This document shows, in pieces, positions 21,184 to 29,005 of a DNA stretch of 64,000 nucleotides. The number at the start of each line of letters is the position of its first letter. Position 1 is the first letter of the stretch. This stretch comes from Sphaerisporangium fuscum (GTDB lineage Bacteria > Actinomycetota > Actinomycetes > Streptosporangiales > Streptosporangiaceae): the NCBI RefSeq assembly GCF_018531465.1, contig NZ_JAHDTF010000022.1, positions 62,001 to 126,000 of the forward strand, in the 5' to 3' direction. The notes below the pieces were generated by a model. It searched no databases, was not told the DNA's origin, and saw only the letters and a program-made list of their open reading frames with translations. Both the position numbers and the translations under genes were made by a program.

Positions 21184-21627
21184 GTGCGACTGACGAAGTT
21201 CACCGACCTGGCCCTGCGGGTGACCATGCGACTGGCGGTCGCCGAGCCGGGGGCGAGCCTCACCACCAAGCAGGTGGCCGAGGCCATGAACATCCCCTAC
21301 ACCCACACCGCCAAGGCCATCGCGCGACTCCAGCACCTCGGGGTGGTGGACGCGCGCCGGGGGCGGGGCGGAGGCCTGGAAGTCACTTCGTTCGGCCGCA
21401 CGGCGTCGCTGGGTTGGCTGGTCCGCGAACTGGAGGGCGAGGAGGAGGTCGTCACCTGCGAAGGTGAGGCCCCCTGCCCCCTGCGGGCCGCCTGCCGGCT
21501 GCGCGGCGCGCTGCGAGGAGCGCAGCAGGCGTTCTACGCCGCACTGGACCGCGTCACCGTCGACGACCTGGTCGCCTCTCCGGCCGGGCCCGTCCTCCTC
21601 GGCCTCACCGCACCCGTCCGCGGCTGA
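21184..21627 (+). CDS. nsrR: Rrf2-family nitric-oxide-sensing repressor NsrR
   Basis: Iron-sulfur repressor that releases DNA on reaction with nitric oxide. The N-terminal winged helix (VRLTKFTDLALRVTMRLAVA) is typical of Rrf2 proteins. The three cluster cysteines are spaced C-x5-C-x5-C in CEGEAPCPLRAAC (about residues 96-108), the NsrR signature rather than the IscR one. GTG 21184 is the likely start; the transcript may be leaderless. It is 76 bp upstream of hmp on the same strand, the classical NsrR target. Confidence 0.92.
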   Translation: MRLTKFTDLALRVTMRLAVAEPGASLTTKQVAEAMNIPYTHTAKAIARLQHLGVVDARRGRGGGLEVTSFGRTASLGWLVRELEGEEEVVTCEGEAPCPLRAACRLRGALRGAQQAFYAALDRVTVDDLVASPAGPVLLGLTAPVRG

Positions 21628-21657
21628 CCACGGGCACCGACGGAACCGTTTCAACGA

Positions 21658-21690
21658 CCCGTTAAATATGAAGATCACTTACTGATTAAA
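21658..21690 (+). promoter_or_regulatory. AT-rich promoter/operator region of hmp
   Basis: The stretch between nsrR and hmp, from about GTTAAATATGAAG to GATTAAAGG, is strikingly AT-rich against its surroundings. It ends in a strong AAAGGAGG ribosome site before GTG 21704. A second NsrR site is plausible here, but I see no clean palindrome. Confidence 0.3.
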
Positions 21691-21703
21691 GGAGGCTTCT
21701 CAC

Positions 21704-22882
21704 GTGCTCTCCCCCGAGTCGGCCGCGACCGTCCGCGCCACACTGGCCGTGATCGGCGCCAACATCGACGACATCACCGCCCGCTTCTACTCGATGATGT
21801 TCACCGACAACCCTGAGCTGCTGCGCGACCTGTTCAACCGCGGCAACCAGGCCAACGGCGAGCAGCGCAGGGCCCTGGCCGGCTCGATCGCCGCCTTCGC
21901 CGCCACGCTCGTCCAGACCCCGCAGGCCCGGCCCGCCACGATGCTGGACCGGATCGCGCACAAGCACGCCTCGCTGAACGTGACCAGCGATCAGTACGTG
22001 ATCGTGCACAAGTACCTCTTCGCCGCCATCGCCGACGTGCTCGGCGACGCCGTCACCCCCGACGTGGCGCAGGCCTGGGACGAGGTGTACTGGCTGATGG
22101 CCGGCGAGCTCATCGGCCGTGAGGCGGTGCTCCGCCGCGACGCGAAGACGGACTGGATCACGGCGACGGTGATCGAGCGGCGGGCCGAGACCCCGGACGT
22201 GGTCTCGCTCGTCCTGCGTCCTTCCGTTCCGGCGTCGTTCCTGCCGGGCCAGTACGTCAGCGTGGTGGTCCCGTTGCCCGACGGGGCGCGGCAGATCCGG
22301 CAGTACAGCCTGTCGTGCGCTCCGGAGCGGGGCGACTGGCGGATCACCGTCAAGCGGGTGCGCGGCGGCGACACCCCGGACGGCGAGGTCTCCAACCGGC
22401 TGTACGAGGACGTCGTGCCGGGCGACGTGCTGACGGTTTCGGCGCCGTTCGGCGACCTCGTCCTGCGCCCCGGCGACACCCCGTTGCTCCTGGTCTCGGC
22501 GGGAATCGGCGTCACGCCCATGCTGTCGATGGTCGACCACCTCGCGGCGACCGGCTCCACCCGGCGGGTCACCGTGGTCCACGCCGACCGCTCCCCCGCC
22601 TGCCACGCCCACCGCGAGGAGCTGGAACGGCTGGTGGCCGCCCTGCCCGGTGCCGGTCTGCACCGGTGGTACGAGGAGGGGTGCGACGGCGCCGGCGCGC
22701 CCGCGAACAGCGGCCAGGCGGACCTGACCGGCCTCGACCTGCCGGACGGCGTGCAGGTCTACCTTTGCGGGCCGCTGCCCTTCATGCGCGCCGTGCGGTC
22801 GCAGCTGGCCGGGCGCGGCGTGCCGTCCTCCGACATCCACTACGAGGTGTTCGGCCCCGACCTGTGGCTGGCGCAGGACTGA
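21704..22882 (+). CDS. hmp: Flavohemoglobin nitric oxide dioxygenase
   Basis: Converts nitric oxide and oxygen to nitrate using NAD(P)H. The N-terminal globin domain (about 1-135) includes the distal FYSMMFTDNPELLRDLFN region and the proximal heme histidine in IAHKHASLNV. The FAD domain has RQYSLSCAPERGDWRITVKR, and the NAD domain has LLLVSAGIGVTPMLSMVDHL and YLCGPLPFMRAV, ending EVFGPD. Length (392) is normal. The GTG start at 21704 has an excellent AAAGGAGG upstream. Regulation by the adjacent NsrR is expected. Confidence 0.96.
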   Translation: MLSPESAATVRATLAVIGANIDDITARFYSMMFTDNPELLRDLFNRGNQANGEQRRALAGSIAAFAATLVQTPQARPATMLDRIAHKHASLNVTSDQYVIVHKYLFAAIADVLGDAVTPDVAQAWDEVYWLMAGELIGREAVLRRDAKTDWITATVIERRAETPDVVSLVLRPSVPASFLPGQYVSVVVPLPDGARQIRQYSLSCAPERGDWRITVKRVRGGDTPDGEVSNRLYEDVVPGDVLTVSAPFGDLVLRPGDTPLLLVSAGIGVTPMLSMVDHLAATGSTRRVTVVHADRSPACHAHREELERLVAALPGAGLHRWYEEGCDGAGAPANSGQADLTGLDLPDGVQVYLCGPLPFMRAVRSQLAGRGVPSSDIHYEVFGPDLWLAQD

Positions 22883-22888
22883 GCGGGC

Positions 22889-23329
22889 TCATCCGGCCAG
22901 AGGGGCCTTCACCGGCAGGGCGGACTGGCCGGGGACACCGAGGATGTCCTCCACGACGCCGACGAAGGTGTCGGCCTCGGCGATGAGCTCTTCGGCGTCC
23001 CGCGCGGAGACCACGCGGACCATGCCGGCCTCGGCCGCCGCCCGCTTGCGGGCGCTCTCGGCGAAGTAGACCGCCCACTGGGCGAGCCTCGGCTCCGCCT
23101 CGGGCAGGAGCTCCCATGCGCTGCGCAGCCGCCGCCTGCGGCCGTCCATCGGGCGGGGCAGGGCCGCGAGGATCGCGGCGGCCGCGCGCAGGGCCGCCAG
23201 ATGCGCCGAGACGTAACGCTCCGCAGGGGTGCGGGCCGCTGCGGCGTCCGCCAGGAAGGAGTGCGCGTCGGTCAGGTGCGCGCGCACGGTCTGTGAAACC
23301 CGGGGACCTTCTCCGGACTCTCGAGTCAT
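22889..23329 (-). CDS. SAV_6107-type HEPN domain protein
   Basis: A 146-residue helical protein of the actinobacterial SAV_6107 HEPN group, whose biochemical role is not established. The hallmark ERYVSAHLAALRAAAAILAA is present; it includes an R-x4-H pattern similar to HEPN ribonuclease motifs, but whether it is catalytic is unknown. The rest is helical with WELLPEAEPRLAQWAVYFAE and a C-terminal acidic helix. It is convergent with hmp (6-bp gap). A strong promoter with two LexA-box-like operators faces it from about 470 bp upstream, suggesting DNA-damage control. Confidence 0.8.
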   Translation of the reverse strand: MTRESGEGPRVSQTVRAHLTDAHSFLADAAAARTPAERYVSAHLAALRAAAAILAALPRPMDGRRRRLRSAWELLPEAEPRLAQWAVYFAESARKRAAAEAGMVRVVSARDAEELIAEADTFVGVVEDILGVPGQSALPVKAPLAG

Positions 23330-23798
23330 GCCACCCTCCTTGGGGTCATGGCTCCGGCGGTGACCGCCGGTGATAACACAGTCGCAGACGCCACCGACAA
23401 TTCCGGTGGTCCGCTGGTCTTGGTCACTCGGATGCGCTCCCTCGCTCCTCGCCCCGGCACCGCTGGTGGTGCCGCGGGTGCTCCGACCCCTTGGCCAGCC
23501 GTGTTCGGTGGATGTGGTGGTGGCGCTCCCATCTCGCCGACCGCGCTACCCGGGGCCATCGCCGCGCCTCGGGGCCCCGCCGCTCCGCGTTCCGCGGTGG
23601 CTCGCCCCGGTCCTCGCGCCGTCTCGATGTGCTCTTTGCGTCTGTGCCGCGCTCGTGCCGGTGTGGTGCTCGCTCGGGGCCGGACGAGGAGCTTCCCCTC
23701 TCCCCGCCCGGCCGTTGGTCCGCGCGGGAAGGCCGCCGCCGACGACACTCCCCAGCCGGGTGGTGAGGGGCAGGCCGCGAGTCCTGACCCTCACCATG
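23330..23798 (-). other. Long leader-like region between the SOS-type promoter and the HEPN gene
   Basis: About 470 bp that would be the 5' part of the HEPN transcript. An 84-codon frame begins with a GTG at 23794, almost exactly at the predicted transcription start (leaderless), and ends at 23546. It encodes a basic, Arg/Gly/Thr-rich peptide (VRVRTRGLPLTTRLG...). I cannot tie it to a family and its codon bias is weak, so I do not call it a gene. Other frames here look like shadow. Confidence 0.35.
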
Positions 23799-23852
23799 TC
23801 GAACATAAATTCGATCGTTCTGCTTGTCAAGGATGACACGAACATTCGTTCG
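23799..23852 (-). promoter_or_regulatory. Strong promoter overlapped by two LexA-box-like operators
   Basis: On the minus strand TTGACA (23830-23825) and TATGTT (23807-23802) are exactly 17 bp apart, a near-consensus promoter. CGAACGAATGTTCG at 23852-23839 fits the Gram-positive/actinobacterial LexA consensus CGAACnnnnGTTCG perfectly. TCGAATTTATGTTCGA at 23814-23799 overlaps the -10 and fits with one mismatch. The promoter points toward the HEPN gene. Confidence 0.65.
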
Positions 23853-23875
23853 ATCATGACTGTCAGCTCGAACGG

Positions 23876-23908
23876 CGAAGGCCGCGGTCCCGGGGACCGC
23901 GGCCTTCG
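23876..23908 (-). terminator. Terminator after the L,D-transpeptidase gene
   Basis: Perfect 15-bp inverted repeat CGAAGGCCGCGGTCC / GGACCGCGGCCTTCG around a CGG triloop, 17 bp past the stop of the transpeptidase gene. There is no U-tract. It also shields the LexA-type promoter from read-through. Confidence 0.75.
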
Positions 23909-23924
23909 ATCGGCTGTGCTGGGG

Positions 23925-24758
23925 TCAGCGGTGGAAGGCACCCCTGACGTGGACGGGGACTCCCGTGCCGAGCAGGCCCGGCAGGATCTGGGAGACGTGC
24001 ATGGGCAGCCGCACGCACCCGTGGGAGGCGGGGTACAGCGGCACCGAGAGCGCGCCGTGCAGCGCGATGCCGCCGTTGAAGAAGATCGGGTTGTACAGCC
24101 GGCCGAGGTAGGACGTGTGCCAGCCCGACCGCCGCCAGGTGGTCTTGTAGTCGCCGGTCGGCGTCCGCGCCGAGCCGCAGAACCTCTGCGTCTTGCCCTG
24201 CCAGGTGGCGGTCTCGCAGTAGGGGATGCCGCTGCCCGAGGAGATGTGGGTGATCAGCCTGACCTCGCCGCCCCTGTAGAGCACGGCGATCTGCTTGGTG
24301 AGGTTGACCTCGACACGGTCGGGCTTGCCGTTCGGCACCAGCACGGTGGGCGCCTTGGGGTTCTCCAGCGCCCGCCAGGTGCGGGCGGTGAGCGTGCTCG
24401 ACGGCGTGATGCCCTGGACCTTCTGGAACGCCCAGACGGCGGTCTGCGTCGCCCCGCCGTACCTCGCGTCGATCTTGCCCGGGACGTACCCGAGCTCCTG
24501 CAGCCTCGTCTGCAGGTCCTTGACCGCCACGCCCTTGGCCCCCAGCTTGAGGGTGCCGTGCGGCGCGACGAACTTCTTCAGTGCCACGGCCCGGCTGACC
24601 GGCGTGGCGTGGATCGTGACCGCCTGAGCGTACGCGCGACCCGCGGCGGCGCCTGTCCCGGCCGCGGACCCGCCCTGCCCGGCCGCCAGACCGCCAGAGA
24701 CGAGCACGGCCCCGGCGGTCAGGACCGCCGCGGCGGCGAGCCGCCTTCCAACCCCCAT
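23925..24758 (-). CDS. Secreted L,D-transpeptidase (YkuD) with peptidoglycan-binding domain
   Basis: Cross-links peptidoglycan 3-3 outside the membrane. A signal peptide (MGVGRRLAAAAVLTAGAVLV...) is followed by a PG_binding_1 domain (LKLGAKGVAVKDLQTRLQEL, then YGGATQTAVWAFQKVQGI). The YkuD domain carries the catalytic motif HGALSVPLYPASHGCVRLPM. Two extra cysteines (PYCETATW and RFCGSART) could form a disulfide. ATG 24758 has AAGGAGA at good spacing; an earlier frame start at 24785 lies upstream of the signal peptide. Length 277 is typical for this exported single-YkuD group. Confidence 0.92.
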   Translation of the reverse strand: MGVGRRLAAAAVLTAGAVLVSGGLAAGQGGSAAGTGAAAGRAYAQAVTIHATPVSRAVALKKFVAPHGTLKLGAKGVAVKDLQTRLQELGYVPGKIDARYGGATQTAVWAFQKVQGITPSSTLTARTWRALENPKAPTVLVPNGKPDRVEVNLTKQIAVLYRGGEVRLITHISSGSGIPYCETATWQGKTQRFCGSARTPTGDYKTTWRRSGWHTSYLGRLYNPIFFNGGIALHGALSVPLYPASHGCVRLPMHVSQILPGLLGTGVPVHVRGAFHR

Positions 24759-24886
24759 GTCAAAACTCTCCTTCGCGAGCACCATGATTGAATGACGGAC
24801 ACTAGCGCACCGGTCACGTCCGGCTCCGCTCGGTCACGCAGATGTAATCGATCGCCGATGTCGGTCAATCTGTTTAGAGTGGCCGC

Positions 24887-25363
24887 GTGGCAGAAAAGTT
24901 GCATCCCAGCGTGGTCAAGGTGACCGACGCCCTCCGCGAGGCCGGCGCGACCGGCGAGGTCGTCGTCCTGACCGACCCCGCCCCCACCGCCGTCACCGCC
25001 GCCGCCCAGGTCGGCTGCGAGGTCGGCGCGATCGCCAACAGCCTGATCTTCGACGCCGACGGCGAGCCGTTGCTGGTGCTGACCAGCGGCGCCCACCGGG
25101 TGGACACCCGCCTGATCGCCGAGGTGGTGGGAGTCTCCAAGGTCAAGCGGGCCACCCCCGAGTTCGTGAAGGCGGCGACGGGTCAGACCATCGGCGGCGT
25201 CGCGCCGATCGGCCACCCCGCGCCGATCCGCACGCTGGTCGACACCTGGCTCGGCAAGCACGAGGTGGTCTGGGCGGCCGCGGGCCACGCCCACACGGTC
25301 TTCCCCACCACGTTCGACGAGCTCGTGCGCATCACCGGCGGCACTCCGGTCGAGGTCGAGTAA
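24887..25363 (+). CDS. YbaK/EbsC-type aminoacyl-tRNA deacylase
   Basis: A 158-residue protein of the YbaK/ProX family, which hydrolyses mischarged tRNAs such as Cys-tRNAPro. It has the conserved DAAQ-like entry AAQVGCEVGAIANSLIF, the VLTSGAHRVDTRLI core, the lysine-containing VSKVKRATPEFVKAATGQTI, and GGVAPIGHPAPI near the C-terminus. Substrate preference cannot be read off. GTG 24887 lies 6 nt after a TAGAGT -10-like box, which suggests a leaderless transcript. It stands alone and is divergent from the L,D-transpeptidase gene. Confidence 0.9.
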   Translation: MAEKLHPSVVKVTDALREAGATGEVVVLTDPAPTAVTAAAQVGCEVGAIANSLIFDADGEPLLVLTSGAHRVDTRLIAEVVGVSKVKRATPEFVKAATGQTIGGVAPIGHPAPIRTLVDTWLGKHEVVWAAAGHAHTVFPTTFDELVRITGGTPVEVE

Positions 25364-25472
25364 CCCGTCCCGGCGGGCAGGATCTGGACATCTCTCGCCG
25401 ACGGCGAGGATCAGCCATCATCACGGCGCAAACAGGGCAAAAGATTACTGAAGTGGCACTAGTCTGCGAGAA

Positions 25473-26027
25473 GTGATCGAACTGCGGCGTGTCAGTCCCG
25501 AGGAGTTCGTGGAGTCGCTCGGCACCGTGATGGACGTCTACACGGCGGCGATGCACCCTCCGTCCGACCAGATCGCCGGACGGCAGAGCATCATGCGCAA
25601 TCACGCGACATTTCCGGACTTCGCCTGCCTGCTCGCCGAGACGCCGGCGGGCGAGCCGGCCGGCTTCGGGTACGCCTTCCACGGCGCCCCGGGCCAGTGG
25701 TGGCACGACGTCGTGCGCCGGGCCCTCGCGGAACGATCCGGCCCGGCGGCGGCCGACGACTGGTTCTCGAACACCCTGGAGATCGCCGAGATCCACGTGG
25801 CGCCGAGTCACCAGGGCAGGGGCATCGGGCGCCGCCTCGTCCAGGGCCTGTGTGAGGGCAGGCCGGAGCGTACCGCCGTGCTGTCCACCCACGACCGGCC
25901 GACGGCCGCCCGTCACCTGTACCGCCGCCTCGGTTTCGTCGACCTGATGAGCATGTACGTGTTCCCCGGGGGATACGAGCACTACGCCATCGTCGGCGCC
26001 CCCCTCCCCCTCCGCCCGCTGCCGTAG
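25473..26027 (+). CDS. GNAT family N-acetyltransferase
   Basis: A 184-residue acyltransferase of unknown substrate. The acetyl-CoA-binding motif is IHVAPSHQGRGIGRRLVQGL; TAARHLYRRLGFVDLMSMYV is the usual C-terminal helix-strand pair. Trp-rich GAPGQWWHDVVRRAL may line the acceptor site. GTG 25473 follows a TAGTCT element by only 7 nt, again suggesting a leaderless mRNA. The 109-bp gap upstream holds no other feature. Confidence 0.88.
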   Translation: MIELRRVSPEEFVESLGTVMDVYTAAMHPPSDQIAGRQSIMRNHATFPDFACLLAETPAGEPAGFGYAFHGAPGQWWHDVVRRALAERSGPAAADDWFSNTLEIAEIHVAPSHQGRGIGRRLVQGLCEGRPERTAVLSTHDRPTAARHLYRRLGFVDLMSMYVFPGGYEHYAIVGAPLPLRPLP

Positions 26028-26199
26028 GGACGAACCCGGCTGAGCGACAACGGTCACCCACGTACCGGACGTCCGCGACCGGCCCCCGAAATCTCCCGCG
26101 TTCTACACCAGTCGCCGCCGATGCAGTACGGTCGGTCGCGATGATCCACGGGGAAGGCCGGAACCGATCGCTCCCGATGGCAGGGGATATGGGGGTCTC

Positions 26200-26676
26200 A
26201 TGGTGATGTCGATGATCTTGAACATTCTCTATTACCTCCCGACGCTCATTGTGCTGATCGTCGGAATCGTGCTCACCGCGAGAGCCAAACGCGAGCACGG
26301 CTCCGGTGCCACGCTCGGCATGATCGGCTGCATCGTGCTCCTGCTCACGGCCCTGCTGGAGGCTGTGCGCGCCCTCGCGCTCCCGTACCTGCTCACATCC
26401 GGCGGCTACAGCGCCCGGGGACCGCTGATCACGCTGTCGGGCCTGCTGTTCGCGATCTTCAACACCATCGGCATCGGCCTGCTGATCTGGGGCGTCGTCG
26501 CCAAGCGGATCCAGACGCAGTCGGCGGCACCCGGCTGGCAGCCGCCCCAGGGCCAGGGCTGGCAGCAGCCCGCGCCCGGCTGGCAGCAGCAGCCTCCCGG
26601 CTCCGGCTGGCAGCAGCAACCGCCCCAGCCTCCGGCTCCGGGCTGGCAGCAGCAGCCGCCCCAGCAACAGGGCTGA
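26200..26676 (+). CDS. Small membrane protein with Trp-Gln-Pro repeat tail
   Basis: A 158-residue protein of unknown function. Three likely transmembrane helices are visible: NILYYLPTLIVLIVGIVLTA, then LGMIGCIVLLLTALLEAVRA, then ITLSGLLFAIFNTIGIGLLI. The C-terminal ~45 residues are a cytoplasmic- or surface-type low-complexity tail repeating PGWQQQPP-like units (PGWQPPQGQGWQQPAPGWQQ...). Similar tails occur in actinobacterial membrane proteins tied to cell-envelope or secretion functions, but no role can be assigned. ATG 26200 has a nearby ATG at 26206 as alternative. It is convergent with metF. Confidence 0.75.
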   Translation: MVMSMILNILYYLPTLIVLIVGIVLTARAKREHGSGATLGMIGCIVLLLTALLEAVRALALPYLLTSGGYSARGPLITLSGLLFAIFNTIGIGLLIWGVVAKRIQTQSAAPGWQPPQGQGWQQPAPGWQQQPPGSGWQQQPPQPPAPGWQQQPPQQQG

Positions 26677-26781
26677 CCACTTCTCGTACGGCCGCCGCTG
26701 TCACCGGTGTTCGGCGCGGCGTCACGGCGCGGACGCGGGCGCCCGCCGGGCACCGTGGCCGGCGGGCGCCTGTGGTACGGC

Positions 26782-27714
26782 TCAGCGGGCGGTGGCGGCC
26801 ACCGGCTCGGGAGTGAGGGCCTGGAAGACCTCGCGGGTCGCGCTGGAGTTGTTGAAGGTGATGAAGTGGATGCCGGGCGCGCCCTCGTCGAGCAGCGTCT
26901 GGCACAGCTCGGCGGCGTGCTCGATGCCGAGGCGCCGCACCGCCGCGGGGTCGTCGGCCACGGCCTCGAAGCGCGCGGCCACCTCCGGCGGGAACGGCGC
27001 ACCCGAGAGCTGCTCCGACCGCGCCATCGTGCTCATCTGGGTCACGGGCATGATGCCCGGGATGATCGGCGTGTCACAGCCCTTGGCCGCCACCCGGTCG
27101 CGCAGCCGGAGGTAGTCCTCCGCGCGGAAGAACATCTGCGTGATGGCGTAGTCGGCCCCGGCCCGGCACTTCTGCACGAAGTAATCGGTATCGGACTCCA
27201 CTGACTGCGACCGCGGATGCCGGTAGGGGAAGGCGGCCACGCCGACGCAGAAGTCGCCGGCCTGGCGGATCAGGCGCACGAGGTCCTCGGCGTAGAGCAC
27301 GCCCTCGGGGTGCTGCACCCACTCGGCCAGCGGATCGCCGCCCGGCGGGTCACCGCGCACGGCGAGGATGTTGCGCACGCCCGCGCCCGCGAACCGGCCG
27401 ATCAGGTGACGCAGCTCGCGCACCGAGTGGTCGACGGCCGTGAAGTGCGCCACCGGCGTGAGCGTGGTCTCGTGGGCGAGCCGCTCGACGATCTCGACGG
27501 TGCGGTCGCGCGTGGAGCCGCCGGCGCCGTAGGTGACCGAGACGAACGTGGGACGCAGCGCCTCCAGCTCGCGGATCGCGCGCCACAACTGCCGCTCCCC
27601 GGCATCGGTCTTCGGGGGGAAGAACTCGAAAGAGAACGACCGGCCCCCGGAGGCGAGGAGCTCTCGCACCGTGGGGACGCGGTCGGGCAGGATTGAAGGT
27701 CGACCCAGAGCCAT
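26782..27714 (-). CDS. metF: Methylenetetrahydrofolate reductase
   Basis: FAD enzyme reducing 5,10-methylene-THF to 5-methyl-THF for methionine synthesis. The N-terminal FSFEFFPPKTDAGERQLWRA block, VSVTYGAGGSTRDRTVEIVE, ILAVRGDPPGG and the ADYAITQMFFRAEDYLRLRD stretch are all diagnostic. At 310 residues it is the normal bacterial single-domain form. A homologue (Rv2172c) sits in the equivalent place next to idsA2 in mycobacteria, consistent with the local gene order. It is divergent from the polyprenyl synthase gene across 205 bp. Confidence 0.95.
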   Translation of the reverse strand: MALGRPSILPDRVPTVRELLASGGRSFSFEFFPPKTDAGERQLWRAIRELEALRPTFVSVTYGAGGSTRDRTVEIVERLAHETTLTPVAHFTAVDHSVRELRHLIGRFAGAGVRNILAVRGDPPGGDPLAEWVQHPEGVLYAEDLVRLIRQAGDFCVGVAAFPYRHPRSQSVESDTDYFVQKCRAGADYAITQMFFRAEDYLRLRDRVAAKGCDTPIIPGIMPVTQMSTMARSEQLSGAPFPPEVAARFEAVADDPAAVRRLGIEHAAELCQTLLDEGAPGIHFITFNNSSATREVFQALTPEPVAATAR

Positions 27715-27919
27715 GGCACAAGGCTACAGGGCCGATCGCCGGTCCACCCGTGATCAAAGTGCTGAACCCGGCCGGCTCGAGCGCCGCTCCAGCGGTTCCC
27801 CAGCCCGCGCCGGCGCCGCCCGTCCCCCGCCGCCGCCCGTACGGCCGTCCCACGCCGAGCGCCCCCGAGGTGCAGGGGAGGGAATCAGAACTTCAGCAGG
27901 GGGCCGTTAATCTCAAAGC

Positions 27920-28987
27920 ATGACCACATCCTTCGCGCAGTCGGCAGCCATCCGGTCCGAGGTGGACCGCAGCCTGCGGGTGTTCCTCGACCGGCAGCGT
28001 CCACTGGTCAGCGGGCCCGAGCTCGCCCCCCTGCTCGACGCGGTCGCGGAGTTCCTGGCGGGCGGCAAGCGGCTGCGTCCGGCGTTCTGCTACTGGGGCT
28101 GGCGCGCGGGCGGCGGAGGTGAGGAGCCGGCGATCTTCAACGCGGCGGCGTCGCTGGAGTTGCTGCAGGCCAGCGCATTGATCCACGACGACGTGATGGA
28201 CGCCAGCGATCTGCGGCGCGGCCGGCCCTCGGTGCACCGGCGCTTCCAGGCGCTGCACGAGGAGTCGGGGTGGCAGGGCTCGGCGGCGCAGTTCGGCGAG
28301 GGGGCGGCGGTCCTGCTGGGCAGCCTCCTGCTGGTGTGGTCGGGCGAGATGTGGCGCACCAGCGGCCTGCCCGCGGACGCCCTGGCCGCGGCCGAACATG
28401 TTCACGACCTCATGCGGACCGAGCTGATGTGTGGTCAGTATCTTGATCTGCTGGAGCAGGCGCACGGGGAGAGCACCTTCGACAGCGCGCTGCGGGTGGC
28501 CCTGCACAAGAGCGGCAAGTACTCCGTCGAGCAGCCGCTCCGTCTCGGCCTGCTGCTGGCGACGCGCCGCCCGCAGCCGTGGATCGACCGGTTGTGCGTG
28601 GAGTACGGGCAGAAGGTCGGCATCGCCTTCCAGCTGCGCGACGACGTGCTCGGCGTCTTCGGCGACCCGGCCGAGACGGGCAAGCCCGCCGGCGACGACC
28701 TGCGCGAGGGCAAGCGCACGATGCTGGTCGCGCGCACGCTCGCCGCCGCGTCCGAGAGCCAGGCCGCCGACGTGCGCCGGCTGCTCGGGGATCCCGAGCT
28801 GGACGCGGACGGCGTGAAGCGGCTCCGCGAGATCATCGAGGAGACCGGCGCGCTGGCGGCGAGCGAGGAAATGATCAAGCGCTATCTCGACGACGCGCTG
28901 AACTCCCTGGAGCGCGCGCCGATCACGGCCGAGGCCCGCGACGCCCTCGTGGAGCTCGCGGTGGCCGCCACCTCACGCCGCAGCTGA
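27920..28987 (+). CDS. Polyprenyl (probably geranylgeranyl-type) diphosphate synthase
   Basis: Condenses isopentenyl diphosphate with allylic diphosphates to make isoprenoid chains. The first aspartate-rich motif is ALIHDDVMDASDLRRGRPSV (DDxxD) and the second is FQLRDDVLGVFGD; GGKRLRPAFCYWGWRAG and KSGKYSVEQPLRLGLLLA are also typical. Product chain length cannot be told, but position next to metF and the Rv2175c/PknL genes matches mycobacterial idsA2. A TAATCT box ends 6 nt before ATG 27920, so the transcript is probably leaderless. Convergent with thiE. Confidence 0.92.
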   Translation: MTTSFAQSAAIRSEVDRSLRVFLDRQRPLVSGPELAPLLDAVAEFLAGGKRLRPAFCYWGWRAGGGGEEPAIFNAAASLELLQASALIHDDVMDASDLRRGRPSVHRRFQALHEESGWQGSAAQFGEGAAVLLGSLLLVWSGEMWRTSGLPADALAAAEHVHDLMRTELMCGQYLDLLEQAHGESTFDSALRVALHKSGKYSVEQPLRLGLLLATRRPQPWIDRLCVEYGQKVGIAFQLRDDVLGVFGDPAETGKPAGDDLREGKRTMLVARTLAAASESQAADVRRLLGDPELDADGVKRLREIIEETGALAASEEMIKRYLDDALNSLERAPITAEARDALVELAVAATSRRS

Positions 28988-29005
28988 CGGCCGGGCCGCC
29001 CGGGG

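Noticed and set aside
23348..23836. 163-codon + strand frame between the HEPN and L,D-transpeptidase genes
   Set aside because: Ala/Pro/Gly/Arg-rich without a ribosome site, and it runs antisense across the LexA-type promoter.
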